A DNA stretch of 64,000 nt. Origin: Kribbella pratensis (GTDB lineage Bacteria; Actinomycetota; Actinomycetes; Propionibacteriales; Kribbellaceae). The stretch spans positions 1,185,473-1,249,472 of the forward strand of contig NZ_SODP01000001.1 of NCBI RefSeq assembly GCF_004365355.1, in the 5' to 3' direction. This document shows, piece after piece, positions 1 to 7,436 of this stretch; the first letter of the stretch is position 1, and the number at the start of each line of letters is the position of its first letter. The notes below the pieces were generated by a model. The model searched no databases and was not told the DNA's origin. It was given only the letters and a program-made list of their open reading frames with translations. The translations under genes were made by a program, and so were the position numbers.

Positions 1-312
1 ATCGACACCGTCCTGCGGGTCACCAAGGCCGGCGGCCGGGTAGTGCTGTCCGGGATGCCGGCCAGCGGCGCCGACCTGTCGCCGGTGTGGTTCCGCGAGC
101 TGGAGGTCACCGGTACGTACGCGTCCGCGCGGGAGGAGCCGAACGGCCGCCCGGCGTTCGAGACCGCGCTGGAGCTGGCCGGACGAGCCCCGCTGGACGG
201 GATCGTCGGTGCGCGGTACCCGCTGTACCGCTGGCGTGAGGCGCTCGACCACGCGCACTCCGCCGGCCGGCTGGGAACAGTCAAGGTTGCTTTCGATGTG
301 AGGGCCTCATGA
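1..312 (+). CDS. MDR-family (zinc-type alcohol) dehydrogenase, C-terminal fragment
   Basis: An open frame entering from the left edge gives 103 residues and ends in TGA. The visible part has the late Rossmann strand of medium-chain dehydrogenases (a VTKAGGRVVLSG turn, as in the 'gGrvvlvG' motif), then the closing segment with a basic SAGRLGTVKVAF tail that often ends MDR proteins. The N-terminal catalytic domain with the zinc ligands lies outside the window, so zinc dependence and substrate cannot be judged. It ends 34 nt before the LarA-like gene on the same strand, so the two are probably co-transcribed. Family assignment is good; specific function is unknown. Confidence 0.7.
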   Translation: MDTVLRVTKAGGRVVLSGMPASGADLSPVWFRELEVTGTYASAREEPNGRPAFETALELAGRAPLDGIVGARYPLYRWREALDHAHSAGRLGTVKVAFDVRAS

Positions 313-346
313 GGGCGCTGAACGTACGACGAGAGAGGTTCTGAAC

Positions 347-1927
347 ATGTCTCGGCCAGGTTTTGTGCTTGAGGTGGACGACCGCACCCCGCCGCTGCTC
401 GTGCACAACGGTGAGGGCTTCCTGCTCGAGCGGTTCCCGCTCGGCACCCGGGTGGTGTACCCGCCGGAGGCGCTGCCGCCGGTGCGCGACGTCGACGAGG
501 CGATCCAGAACGCGCTGCTCAACCCGATCGAGTCTGAGCCGCTGCCCGAGCTGCTGCGCGCCGGGATGCGGCTGACGATCGCGTTCGACGACATCTCGAT
601 CCCGCTGCCGCCGATGAAGAAGCCGGACATCCGGCAGCGCATCATCGAGGCCGTGCTCGAGCTGGCCGCGCAGGCCGGCGTCGACGACGTCGAGCTGATC
701 TCCGCCAACGCGCTGCACCGCAGGCTCACCCCGAACGAGCTGCGCGACATCGTCGGCGAGCGGGTGTTCCGGTCGTTCTTCCCCGACGGCAAGCTCTACA
801 ACTTCGACGCCGAGGACAGCGCCAACCTGACCCACCTGGGCCAGACCCGGCACGGCGAGGACGTCGAGATCTCCAAGCGGGCGGCCGAGTCGGACCTGCT
901 CGTCTACGTGAACGTGAACCTGGTGGCGATGGACGGCGGCCACAAGTCGACGTCGATCGGCCTGGCGTCGTACAAGTCGCTGAAGCACCACCACAACAGC
1001 CACACGATGATCCACTCGCGGTCGTTCATGGACCACAAGCGGTCCAAGATGCACGAGTCGGCGTGGCGGATGGGCGAGATCCTCACCCAGCACGTCAAGG
1101 TCTTCCAAATCGAGACCACGCTGAACAACGACATCTTCGGCGGGCCGCTGGAGTTCCTGCAGAAGCGCGAGTGGGAGTGGTCGCTCAAGGACCAGGCCTC
1201 GATGCTCGGCACCAAGCGGGCGCTCGCGGCGGCGCCGAGCAAGTTGCGGCACAAGATCTTCACCGACGTCCGGTCGACCTACGGCCTGACCGGGGTGCAC
1301 GCCGGCAAGATCGAGCCGGTGCACGACAAGACGCTGGAGAACGTGCACCGCCAGCACCTGGTCGAAGTACAGGGCCAGTCCGATGTCGCGATCATGGGCG
1401 TGCCGTTCGTCGGCCCGTACAACGTGAACTCGGTGATGAACCCGATCCTGGCGGCCTGCATGGGCCTGGGGTACTACTTCAACTCGTACCGGGGCAACCC
1501 GATCGTCCGCAAGGACGGGGCGGTGATCCTGTACCACCCGGTCGACTACGAGTTCAGCCAGCTGCACCACCCGTCGTACGTCGACTTCTTCGAGGAAGTG
1601 CTTGCCGAGAGCACCGATCCGGCCACGATCGAGGCGAAGTTCGAGAAGCAGTACGCCGAGGACCCGTGGTACATCCACCTGTACCGGACGTCGTACGCGT
1701 ACCACGGCGTGCACCCGTTCTACATGTGGTACTGGATCTCGCACGCGCTGGACCACTGCGGCGACATCGTCTGGGTCGGCGCGAACCGCAAGACCGTTGA
1801 GCGGATGGGCTTCCGGTCCGCATCGACGCTGCAGGACGCGCTCGAGATGGTCAGCCACTCGGTCGGCCGGTCGCCGTCGATCACGTACCTGCACAACCCG
1901 CCACACCTGCTCGCGGACGTGCGCTGA
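347..1927 (+). CDS. LarA-like nickel-pincer-nucleotide enzyme (DUF2088/lactate racemase family), divergent
   Basis: A 526-residue protein, longer than LarA of Lactiplantibacillus plantarum (about 424). The N-terminal half aligns by eye to LarA: LNPIESEPLPEL, then DDISIP (residues 81-86) in place of LarA's DHTRP, ANALHRRLTPNEL (His124 matches LarA His108), and GGHKS (Lys200 matches the cofactor-linked Lys184), followed by KSLKHHH near LarA's nickel ligand His200. LarA Arg75 is replaced by Ile85, and the His174 region reads VNLVAM with no histidine. Known LarA homologues isomerise 2-hydroxyacids using a nickel pincer nucleotide made by LarB, LarC and LarE; none of those is in this window. The MDR dehydrogenase lies upstream, and the acyltransferase overlaps the stop codon. 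Substrate unknown; it is probably not lactate. Confidence 0.75.
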   Translation: MSRPGFVLEVDDRTPPLLVHNGEGFLLERFPLGTRVVYPPEALPPVRDVDEAIQNALLNPIESEPLPELLRAGMRLTIAFDDISIPLPPMKKPDIRQRIIEAVLELAAQAGVDDVELISANALHRRLTPNELRDIVGERVFRSFFPDGKLYNFDAEDSANLTHLGQTRHGEDVEISKRAAESDLLVYVNVNLVAMDGGHKSTSIGLASYKSLKHHHNSHTMIHSRSFMDHKRSKMHESAWRMGEILTQHVKVFQIETTLNNDIFGGPLEFLQKREWEWSLKDQASMLGTKRALAAAPSKLRHKIFTDVRSTYGLTGVHAGKIEPVHDKTLENVHRQHLVEVQGQSDVAIMGVPFVGPYNVNSVMNPILAACMGLGYYFNSYRGNPIVRKDGAVILYHPVDYEFSQLHHPSYVDFFEEVLAESTDPATIEAKFEKQYAEDPWYIHLYRTSYAYHGVHPFYMWYWISHALDHCGDIVWVGANRKTVERMGFRSASTLQDALEMVSHSVGRSPSITYLHNPPHLLADVR

Positions 1928-2859
1928 TGGGTACCAGCTTGGTGAAGTTCAGCCGCGACACCGCGCGTGACGTGAAGCAGGTCGCGCGCGGGTGGCGGTG
2001 GGGCCGGCGGCCGCAGGTGCCGCGGTCGGCCGAGCCGTACGTGATCCCGAAGGAGTCCACGGTCTTCCCGACCAAGTGGGCCCGTACGCCGGGCGCGATC
2101 GCGGTCCGCGACCTGATCCAGAAGGGCCCGCTGAACGCGATCCTCAACTTCGAGGTGAGCCCGCAGGTGAGCGGACTCGACTCGCTGCTGAAGCTCGACG
2201 GCCCGGCGATCATCGTCGCGAACCACTCGTCGCACCTGGACACCCCGTTGCTGCTGCTGTCGCTGCCGGACGCGATGCGCCGCAAGACGGCGTTCGCGGC
2301 CGCGGCCGACTACTTCTTCGACACCTGGTGGCGGGCGGCCGGGTCGGCGATCGTGTTCAACACCTTCCCGATCGAGCGCCGCGGCGGCAACCTGAGCTCG
2401 ACCCCGGGTGACCTGCTCGCCGACGGCTGGAACGTGGTCGTGTTCCCGGAGGGCACGCGCTCGCCGGACGGCTGGATCCAGCGGTTCCGGATGGGCGCGG
2501 CGTACCTGGCCGTCGAGCACAACGTCCCGATCATCCCGGTCGGCATCAAGGGCTCGTTCGCCGCGATGCCGCGCGGCCGCGGCTGGCCGGTCCCGGGCCG
2601 CCCCGCGGTGCACGTCCGGTACGGCGACCCGCTGCACGCCGCCGAAGGGGAGAGCGCTCGCGACTTCGCGCCCCGGATCGCGGCGGCGGTGTCGGCGTTG
2701 CTCGACGAGGAATCGACCACCTGGTACGAGGCCCGCCGCCGGGCCGCGCTCGGCGCCTCGCCGTCCCAGACCGGCCCGGAAGCCGCCCGCTGGCGCCGGG
2801 TGTGGGAGTCGACCCGCCCGATGAAGTCCACCGACGGCCGCCGCCGCGCCTGGAAGTAG
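1927..2859 (+). CDS. 1-acyl-sn-glycerol-3-phosphate acyltransferase family (PlsC-like)
   Basis: A 310-residue lysophospholipid-acyltransferase-fold protein. The catalytic block NHSSHLDTPLL gives the HX4D motif near residue 98. FPEGTRSPDGWIQRFRMGAAYLA is the substrate-phosphate block, and VPIIPVGIKGS follows as block IV. No strong signal peptide is visible; the family acts at the inner membrane face, transferring acyl groups to lyso-lipids. The ATG overlaps the TGA of the LarA-like gene by one base, so translation is coupled. Its stop codon (2857-2859) directly abuts the stop codon of the opposing SGNH gene. Acceptor and acyl-chain specificity cannot be read from the sequence. Confidence 0.85.
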   Translation: MGTSLVKFSRDTARDVKQVARGWRWGRRPQVPRSAEPYVIPKESTVFPTKWARTPGAIAVRDLIQKGPLNAILNFEVSPQVSGLDSLLKLDGPAIIVANHSSHLDTPLLLLSLPDAMRRKTAFAAAADYFFDTWWRAAGSAIVFNTFPIERRGGNLSSTPGDLLADGWNVVVFPEGTRSPDGWIQRFRMGAAYLAVEHNVPIIPVGIKGSFAAMPRGRGWPVPGRPAVHVRYGDPLHAAEGESARDFAPRIAAAVSALLDEESTTWYEARRRAALGASPSQTGPEAARWRRVWESTRPMKSTDGRRRAWK

Positions 2860-4095
2860 CTACCGCTGGTTGCGTCCGGGGAGCGCTTCGGACGCAACCA
2901 CGGCCATGGCCGCGTACCCGGCGTCGTTCGGGTGCAGGTGGTCACCGGAGTCCAACGCCGGGTCGATCCGCTGCTCGTCGGCCGGATCCCCGACGGCCCG
3001 GGCGAAGTCGGCGACGGCGTCGTACTCGCCTGAGGTCCGGATCCACTGGTTGGCCTGCGTTCGGATCGCCTCGGCCCGGGCGAAGTCGGCCGGTTGCATG
3101 TAGTCGGCTTTGAACGGGGTGATGGTGCCGCCGATGATCCGCACACCGCGAGCGTGGGCGGCGGCGATCATGCTGCGGTAGCCGGCGATCAGCTGGTCTG
3201 CCGTGATCCTGGGCGTGACGCCGCAGCCGAAGTTGAACTCGCTGTCCCAGATGTCGTTCTCGCCTTCCTCGACGATCACCGTGCGAACCCCGGGCTGCCC
3301 GAGTGCGTCGCGCCGGAACCTCGTCACACCGACCTCGCCGAAGCAGGGCAACTCGTGCAGCAACAGGTTTCCGCTGATGCCGACGTTGGCCACGCCGAGC
3401 CGTCTCTTCCCCAGTCGTTGCGCCAGGTCGTCGGAGTACCGGTGATCGACGTCGGGCGTGGAGTTGTGCCCGTTGGTGATCGAGTCGCCGTAGGTGACGA
3501 TCGTTCCCGCCGCTCCGGTGACGTCGACGCCGGTGAGGTAGTAGAACGCGTGGCTGGTCGCGGTGCCGGGGGCGTTGTCGTGCAGGTGATTGCCGGCGGA
3601 GGTGAACGTCGTGGTGAGGCCGTCCTCGTGGAAGGTCGCCGGTCCGGTCACGCCGTCGACGTACAGGGAGACAACGAGTTGCTCCCCGGCTGCGGTGGAG
3701 ACGGCCACTGCGTCCGATGTCGTCGTCCGGCCGGCGGCGATCGTCGTACGGCGTGAGCCGTGGAACGTCACGTCGGTGCCGGCCACCGTGATACCGGTGA
3801 TCTGCAGCGGCTTGGTCCCGTACAGGTTCGACAGCCGGATCCGCAGGCTCCGGCCGCCGGTGCTCATCCGGACGGTCTGCCGGATCGTCTGGTGGTCGAA
3901 CCCTGCCTGGCTCCAATTGCCGTCCGCGGCGGTGGGCGCCTGCATCGCACTAGCCCAAGCAGCTGACCAGCCCGCCGACCGGCCCGCCGACCAGCCCGCC
4001 GGCCGGGTCTGAGCCTCTGCCGACGCTCCACCCATCCCCGCGGCCACCAGAGCCACGACGCCCAGACCAACACCCAAGTACTTCCTGGTACGCAT
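2860..4095 (-). CDS. Secreted SGNH/GDSL-type hydrolase
   Basis: A 411-residue protein with an N-terminal signal peptide (MRTRKYLGVGLGVVALVAAG) followed by a low-complexity W-S-A-G repeat. Block I is GDSITNG (nucleophile Ser), the block II glycine is in VGISGNLLL, block III is EEGENDIW, and block V is SGDHLHPNDAGY with the catalytic Asp/His pair. About 190 residues of beta-rich sequence precede the GDS motif, as in exported SGNH esterases of actinobacteria. The likely role is an extracellular esterase or lipase acting on plant, lipid or polysaccharide esters. It is divergent from the M29 aminopeptidase, and an inverted repeat lies in the shared promoter region. The 3' end of the coding region carries a hairpin that probably terminates both converging transcripts. 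Confidence 0.85.
   Translation of the reverse strand: MRTRKYLGVGLGVVALVAAGMGGASAEAQTRPAGWSAGRSAGWSAAWASAMQAPTAADGNWSQAGFDHQTIRQTVRMSTGGRSLRIRLSNLYGTKPLQITGITVAGTDVTFHGSRRTTIAAGRTTTSDAVAVSTAAGEQLVVSLYVDGVTGPATFHEDGLTTTFTSAGNHLHDNAPGTATSHAFYYLTGVDVTGAAGTIVTYGDSITNGHNSTPDVDHRYSDDLAQRLGKRRLGVANVGISGNLLLHELPCFGEVGVTRFRRDALGQPGVRTVIVEEGENDIWDSEFNFGCGVTPRITADQLIAGYRSMIAAAHARGVRIIGGTITPFKADYMQPADFARAEAIRTQANQWIRTSGEYDAVADFARAVGDPADEQRIDPALDSGDHLHPNDAGYAAMAVVASEALPGRNQR
2867..2900. terminator. Bidirectional hairpin terminator inside the 3' end of the SGNH gene
   Basis: Arms 2867-2878 and 2889-2900 are perfect 12-bp complements (TGGTTGCGTCCG and its complement) with a 10-nt loop. The two converging genes stop at 2859 (+) and 2860 (-), so the hairpin lies just past the plus-strand stop and encodes the last residues of the minus-strand gene. 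No T-run is seen, which is usual in high-GC actinobacteria. Confidence 0.55.
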
Positions 4096-4121
4096 CTCGA
4101 TCCTCTCGTTCGGAGAATCGA

Positions 4122-4153
4122 TAGTTGCAGTGCTACTAGTGTCAATGCAACTA
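4122..4153. promoter_or_regulatory. Operator-like inverted repeat in the SGNH/M29 divergent promoter
   Basis: TAGTTGCA at 4122-4129 and TGCAACTA at 4146-4153 are perfect 8-bp inverted repeats separated by 16 nt. They sit between the SGNH start (4095) and the M29 start (4169), so a dimeric repressor bound here could control both genes. The half-site TAGTTG/CAACTA recurs at the marR-MFS promoter near 7401-7436, which suggests a MarR-type regulator. That link is inference. Confidence 0.45.
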
Positions 4154-4168
4154 GTTTATGGTTCATGG

Positions 4169-5380
4169 ATGGACAACGAGCTGCTGGAGCGCTTCGCCGA
4201 CCTGGTCGTCCGTGTCGGCGTGAACGTCCAACCCGGCCAGGGCGTCGTGGTGAACGCCGACATCGCCCAGGCGGACATCGCCAGGGCTGTGGTCGAGCGC
4301 GCGTACGTCGCCGGCGCGAAATGGGTGGAGGTGCTCTGGTCCGACGGGCACGTACGCCGGTCGGATCTCGTCCACTCCGACCTGCAGACGCTGAGCGCCG
4401 ACCGGCCCTGGTCGCTCGAGCGCATCCGCGGCTGGGTGGAGGAGGGGATCGCAACGATCGCCTTGACCGGTACGCCGGACTCGGGTCTGTACGCCGGGAT
4501 CGACCCCGCCCGCGTGGCCGCCGTACGGAGGCAGGAGATGGCTGCTCGGCAGCAGGCGGTGATGAGCGGGCGGTGGCGCTGGACCGTGATCGCGGCGCCG
4601 AACGCGGGCTGGGCCACCCAGGTGTACGGCGAACCCGACGTCGACCGGCTCTCGGATGCGGTCGCCCGGGCGATGCGGCTCGACGAGGCTGATCCGGTGG
4701 CCGCGTGGCGGGAGCGTTCCGCCGTACTGGCTGAGCGGTGTGCGGCCCTCGACGAGCTGCAGATCACCGAGCTCCACTACGCCGGTGAAGGGACCGACCT
4801 GAGAGTCGGCTTGCTGCCCGATTGTCGCTGGACGGGCGGGTCCGTGACGGATCCGGCGGGGATCGCGTACCTCCCGAACATTCCGACCGAAGAGGTCTTC
4901 ACCAGCCCGGATCGTCGCCGCGCGGACGGCGTCGCGCGGGTGACCAAGCCGGTCGTCATCGCAGGTCAGCTCGTGGAGGGGCTGCAGCTCACCTTCGAGG
5001 CCGGCCGGATCACCGACGTGGACGCGACGACCGGCGCCGACCTGGTCCGGGCCCAGCTCGATGTCGACCCCGGCGCCCGCAGCCTCGGCGAGGTCGCCCT
5101 GGTCGACAAGGACTCCAAGGTTGCGCAGGCGGGCATCGTCTTCCACAACACCCTGTTCGACGAGAACGCCGGTAGCCACATCGCCTGGGGACAGAGCTTC
5201 CCGTTCGCCGTTGCCGACGGCATGCAATTGACGCCGGACGAGCGAGCCGAGCTGGGGCTGAACAACGCGACCGTCCACACCGACGTCGTGGTCGGCGGTG
5301 ACGGGCTGACGGTCACCGCCACGACACCCGACGGACCGGTCGTCCTGCTGCGTGACGACGTCTGGGTCCTGGGTGGCTGA
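4169..5380 (+). CDS. M29-family aminopeptidase (thermophilic metalloprotease type)
   Basis: A 403-residue M29 peptidase. The hallmark PNIPTEEVFTSPD segment supplies metal-binding glutamates, and HNTLFDENAGSHIAWG provides further metal ligands and active-site residues. The family consists of cytoplasmic dimeric metal-dependent aminopeptidases with broad specificity. An upstream in-frame ATG exists at 4130, but it lies inside the divergent inverted repeat. Starting at MDNELLERFADLVV (4169) gives the usual M29 N-terminus, so I chose it. It ends 15 nt before hisF on the same strand, so some read-through into hisF is possible. Confidence 0.88.
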   Translation: MDNELLERFADLVVRVGVNVQPGQGVVVNADIAQADIARAVVERAYVAGAKWVEVLWSDGHVRRSDLVHSDLQTLSADRPWSLERIRGWVEEGIATIALTGTPDSGLYAGIDPARVAAVRRQEMAARQQAVMSGRWRWTVIAAPNAGWATQVYGEPDVDRLSDAVARAMRLDEADPVAAWRERSAVLAERCAALDELQITELHYAGEGTDLRVGLLPDCRWTGGSVTDPAGIAYLPNIPTEEVFTSPDRRRADGVARVTKPVVIAGQLVEGLQLTFEAGRITDVDATTGADLVRAQLDVDPGARSLGEVALVDKDSKVAQAGIVFHNTLFDENAGSHIAWGQSFPFAVADGMQLTPDERAELGLNNATVHTDVVVGGDGLTVTATTPDGPVVLLRDDVWVLGG

Positions 5381-5395
5381 CGGTACCCTTTCCGC

Positions 5396-6157
5396 GTGAG
5401 CCTTGCCGTACGAGTGATCCCCTGCCTGGACGTCGACGCGGGACGCGTCGTGAAGGGCGTGAACTTCGCCGACCTGCGCGACGCCGGCGACCCGGTCGAG
5501 ATGGCCCAGGTGTACGACGCGGAGGGGGCCGACGAGCTCACGTTCCTCGACATCACCGCGTCGTCGGGATCGCGCGAGACGACGTACGACGTGGTCGGGC
5601 GGACCGCCGAGCAGGTGTTCATCCCGCTGACCGTCGGCGGCGGCGTCCGTGAGGTGACCGACGTCGACCGGCTGCTTCGCGCGGGTGCGGACAAGGTCGG
5701 CATCAATACCGGCGCGATCGCCCGGCCCGAAGTGATCCGCGAGATCGCACACCGCTTCGGCAACCAGGTGCTGGTGCTGTCCCTCGACGTACGCCGGTCC
5801 GCCGAGCAACCGAGCGGGTTCGAGGTGACGACCCACGGCGGGCGGAGGTCGGCCGGGCTGGACGCGATCGAGTGGGCGCAGCGCGGCTGCGAGCTGGGCG
5901 CGGGGGAGATCCTGCTGAACTCGATGGACGCCGACGGGACCAAGCAGGGGTTCGACCTGGAGCTGATCAAGGCGGTGCGCGCGGTGGTCGACGTACCGCT
6001 GATCGCCAGCGGGGGAGCGGGGGCGCCGGAACACTTCCCACCCGCAGTCCAGGCCGGGGCAGACGCCGTGCTCGCGGCCAGCGTGTTCCACTTCGGCGAC
6101 TTCCGGATCGCCGACGTGAAGAAGGCCCTCCGCGACGCCGGGATCGTGGTCCGATGA
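5396..6157 (+). CDS. hisF: Imidazole glycerol phosphate synthase, cyclase subunit HisF
   Basis: A 253-residue (beta/alpha)8 barrel of the usual HisF length. With HisH it converts PRFAR plus glutamine-derived ammonia to IGP and AICAR in histidine biosynthesis. The catalytic aspartates are in IPCLDVD (Asp12) and VLSLDVRR (Asp131). Phosphate-binding loops are VGGGVRE and the SGGAG segment near residue 205. The start is GTG at 5396, and [12 protein letters not shown] is the standard N-terminus. hisH and priA/hisA are not visible. hisI, normally a near neighbour in actinobacteria, lies about 23 kb away at 29313. Confidence 0.97.
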   Translation: MSLAVRVIPCLDVDAGRVVKGVNFADLRDAGDPVEMAQVYDAEGADELTFLDITASSGSRETTYDVVGRTAEQVFIPLTVGGGVREVTDVDRLLRAGADKVGINTGAIARPEVIREIAHRFGNQVLVLSLDVRRSAEQPSGFEVTTHGGRRSAGLDAIEWAQRGCELGAGEILLNSMDADGTKQGFDLELIKAVRAVVDVPLIASGGAGAPEHFPPAVQAGADAVLAASVFHFGDFRIADVKKALRDAGIVVR

Positions 6158-6233
6158 CGGGGCGGAGCGAGCGCATCAAAACAACACAGCGCACGCGTGT
6201 CTCGTCGGCGCCCGGAGCGAAGCGAGGACGTCG

Positions 6234-6695
6234 ATGAGCATGCAGGTGGAGCGCTCGGAGGAGATGGTCGCGGCGATCGAGCAGGAGCTGTCCGCGTTGT
6301 TCCGTCGTTCGCGCTCGGCCTCGCTCCGGCTGGCGCGGCGGGTTCACCCCGAGATGGACGCCGCCGGATACGCGCTGATCTCCCAGATCGAGATGGGGAC
6401 CGGCAACGGCGCCGGCGTACGGGCCTCCGATGTCGCCCACGTCCTCGGCCTCGACAAGTCGACCGTCAGCCGCGGCATCACCCAGCTCGAGAACCTTGGC
6501 CTGATCGAGCGGGTCGGCGACCCGGACGACGGCCGCGCCCGCCTGCTTCGCCTGACCACCACCGGCGCCGAGCGCTACGAGGCCATGCGCACCCAACGCC
6601 AGACCGAGTTCCGCGCCATCCTGGACCGCTGGAACCCGACGGACCTCGCCGATCTGGGCCGCCTCCTGGCCCGCCTGAACACCGATCTCGGCTGA
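6234..6695 (+). CDS. MarR-family transcriptional regulator
   Basis: A 153-residue winged-helix regulator. The recognition helix region is [28 protein letters not shown], followed by the wing [17 protein letters not shown], both classic MarR features. The C-terminal helix forms the dimer interface. It starts 76 nt after hisF and is followed by a 730-bp gene-free repeat region, so no target gene is adjacent downstream. ATG codons at 6234 and 6240 are both possible starts. The ligand is unknown. Confidence 0.88.
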   Translation: MSMQVERSEEMVAAIEQELSALFRRSRSASLRLARRVHPEMDAAGYALISQIEMGTGNGAGVRASDVAHVLGLDKSTVSRGITQLENLGLIERVGDPDDGRARLLRLTTTGAERYEAMRTQRQTEFRAILDRWNPTDLADLGRLLARLNTDLG

Positions 6696-6706
6696 CCCAC
6701 CCCACC

Positions 6707-7108
6707 GGCGCTTCCCGCTCACCAGGCCAACCTGGCGTTCCCTGCTCACCAGGCCAACCCGGCGTTCCCTGCTCACCAGGCCAACCCGGCGTTCCCTGCT
6801 CACCAGGCCAACCCGGCGTTCCCTGCTCACCAGGCCAACCCGGCGTTCCCTGCTCACCAGGCCAACCCGGCGTTCCCCGCTCACCAGGCCAACCCGGCGT
6901 TCCCCGCTCACCAGGCCAACCCGGTGCTCCCCGCTCACCAGGCCAACCCGGTGCTCCCCGCTCACCAGGCCAACCGGTGCTCCCCGCTCACCAGGCCAAC
7001 CGGTGCTCCCCGCCCGCCACGCCAACCGGTGCTCCCCGCCCGCCACGCCAACCCGGCGCTCCCCGCCCGCCACGCCAACCCGGCGCTCCCCGCCCGCCAC
7101 CCCAACCC
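6707..7108. repeat. 15-unit tandem array of a 26/27-bp repeat
   Basis: Units begin at 6707, 6734, 6761, 6788, 6815, 6842, 6869, 6896, 6923, 6950, 6976, 7002, 7028, 7055 and 7082. Twelve are 27 bp; the three starting at 6950, 6976 and 7002 are 26 bp. The five units from 6734 are identical. Units drift progressively toward the right end, where the central CTCACCAGG becomes CCCGCCACG. There are no spacers, so it is not a CRISPR. Both strands stay open in some frames (for example SPGQPGVPC repeats), but the 26-bp units break phase and no start signal precedes the array, so I treat it as noncoding. Confidence 0.92.
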
Positions 7109-7147
7109 GGTCGCCGGGTGGTGGGGCCCCGCCGGCTCGAGCGTGCC

Positions 7148-7235
7148 CGTCTCAGGGGTCAACCCCGAGGTGGTCGGTTAGGCCCCATGAATCTGCGTGC
7201 CGAACCGACCAGCTGAGGGGTTGACCCCTGAGACG
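7148..7235. repeat. Long imperfect inverted repeat downstream of the tandem array
   Basis: Left arm 7148-7179 and right arm 7203-7235 are near-complementary over about 32 bp. The outer 19 bp (7148-7166 with 7217-7235) are perfect, and the inner parts (GTGGTCGGTT against AACCGACCAG) differ by a small bulge. The loop is 23 nt. It could be a large terminator hairpin, a MITE-like remnant or a protein-binding site. It lies 190 bp upstream of the marR promoter and is not needed by any visible gene. Confidence 0.8.
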
Positions 7236-7345
7236 TGCACCCGGGAGCGGGGCGGGGAGCGGAGGCGGGGGGCGGGGCCGGGGAGCGGGGCCGGGGAGCG
7301 GGGCCGGGGGGCGGAGGCGGGGGGCGGAGGCGGGGCGGGTTGGGT
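7236..7345. repeat. G-rich low-complexity tract
   Basis: The plus strand here is almost pure G with regular interruptions, made of repeats related to GGGAGCGGGGCC and GGGGGCGGAGGC. Many runs of four to six guanines lie within short distances, so G-quadruplex formation on the plus strand is possible. With the tandem array and inverted repeat it fills the 6696-7427 interval, in which I see no gene. Confidence 0.7.
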
Positions 7346-7391
7346 CGCGGTTGGCCGTTGGTGATCGGTTGTCCACAGGGTGTGCATATGG

Positions 7392-7436
7392 TTGTGGAAA
7401 CCAACTATCTGGGTATATAGTTGGGTTATGCAACTA
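7392..7436 (+). promoter_or_regulatory. marR promoter with overlapping operator repeats
   Basis: CCAACTAT (7401-7408) and ATAGTTGG (7417-7424) form a perfect 8-bp inverted repeat with an 8-nt spacer. TAGTTG (7418-7423) and CAACTA (7431-7436) form a second, overlapping one. A candidate promoter is TTGTGG (7392-7397), an 18-bp spacer, then TATAGT (7416-7421). That places transcription start at or beside the marR ATG at 7428, so the mRNA may be leaderless. The position fits autorepression by the MarR protein. Confidence 0.6.

Noticed and set aside
6707..7108. CRISPR array.
   Set aside because: Units are directly abutting with no unique spacers, and no cas genes are present.
6197..7216. Collagen-like SPGQPGVPC repeat protein on the plus strand, or GERRVGLVS repeat protein on the minus strand.
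   Set aside because: The frames arise from the 27-bp array, overlap the marR gene out of frame, have no SD or start nearby, and three 26-bp units break the phase.
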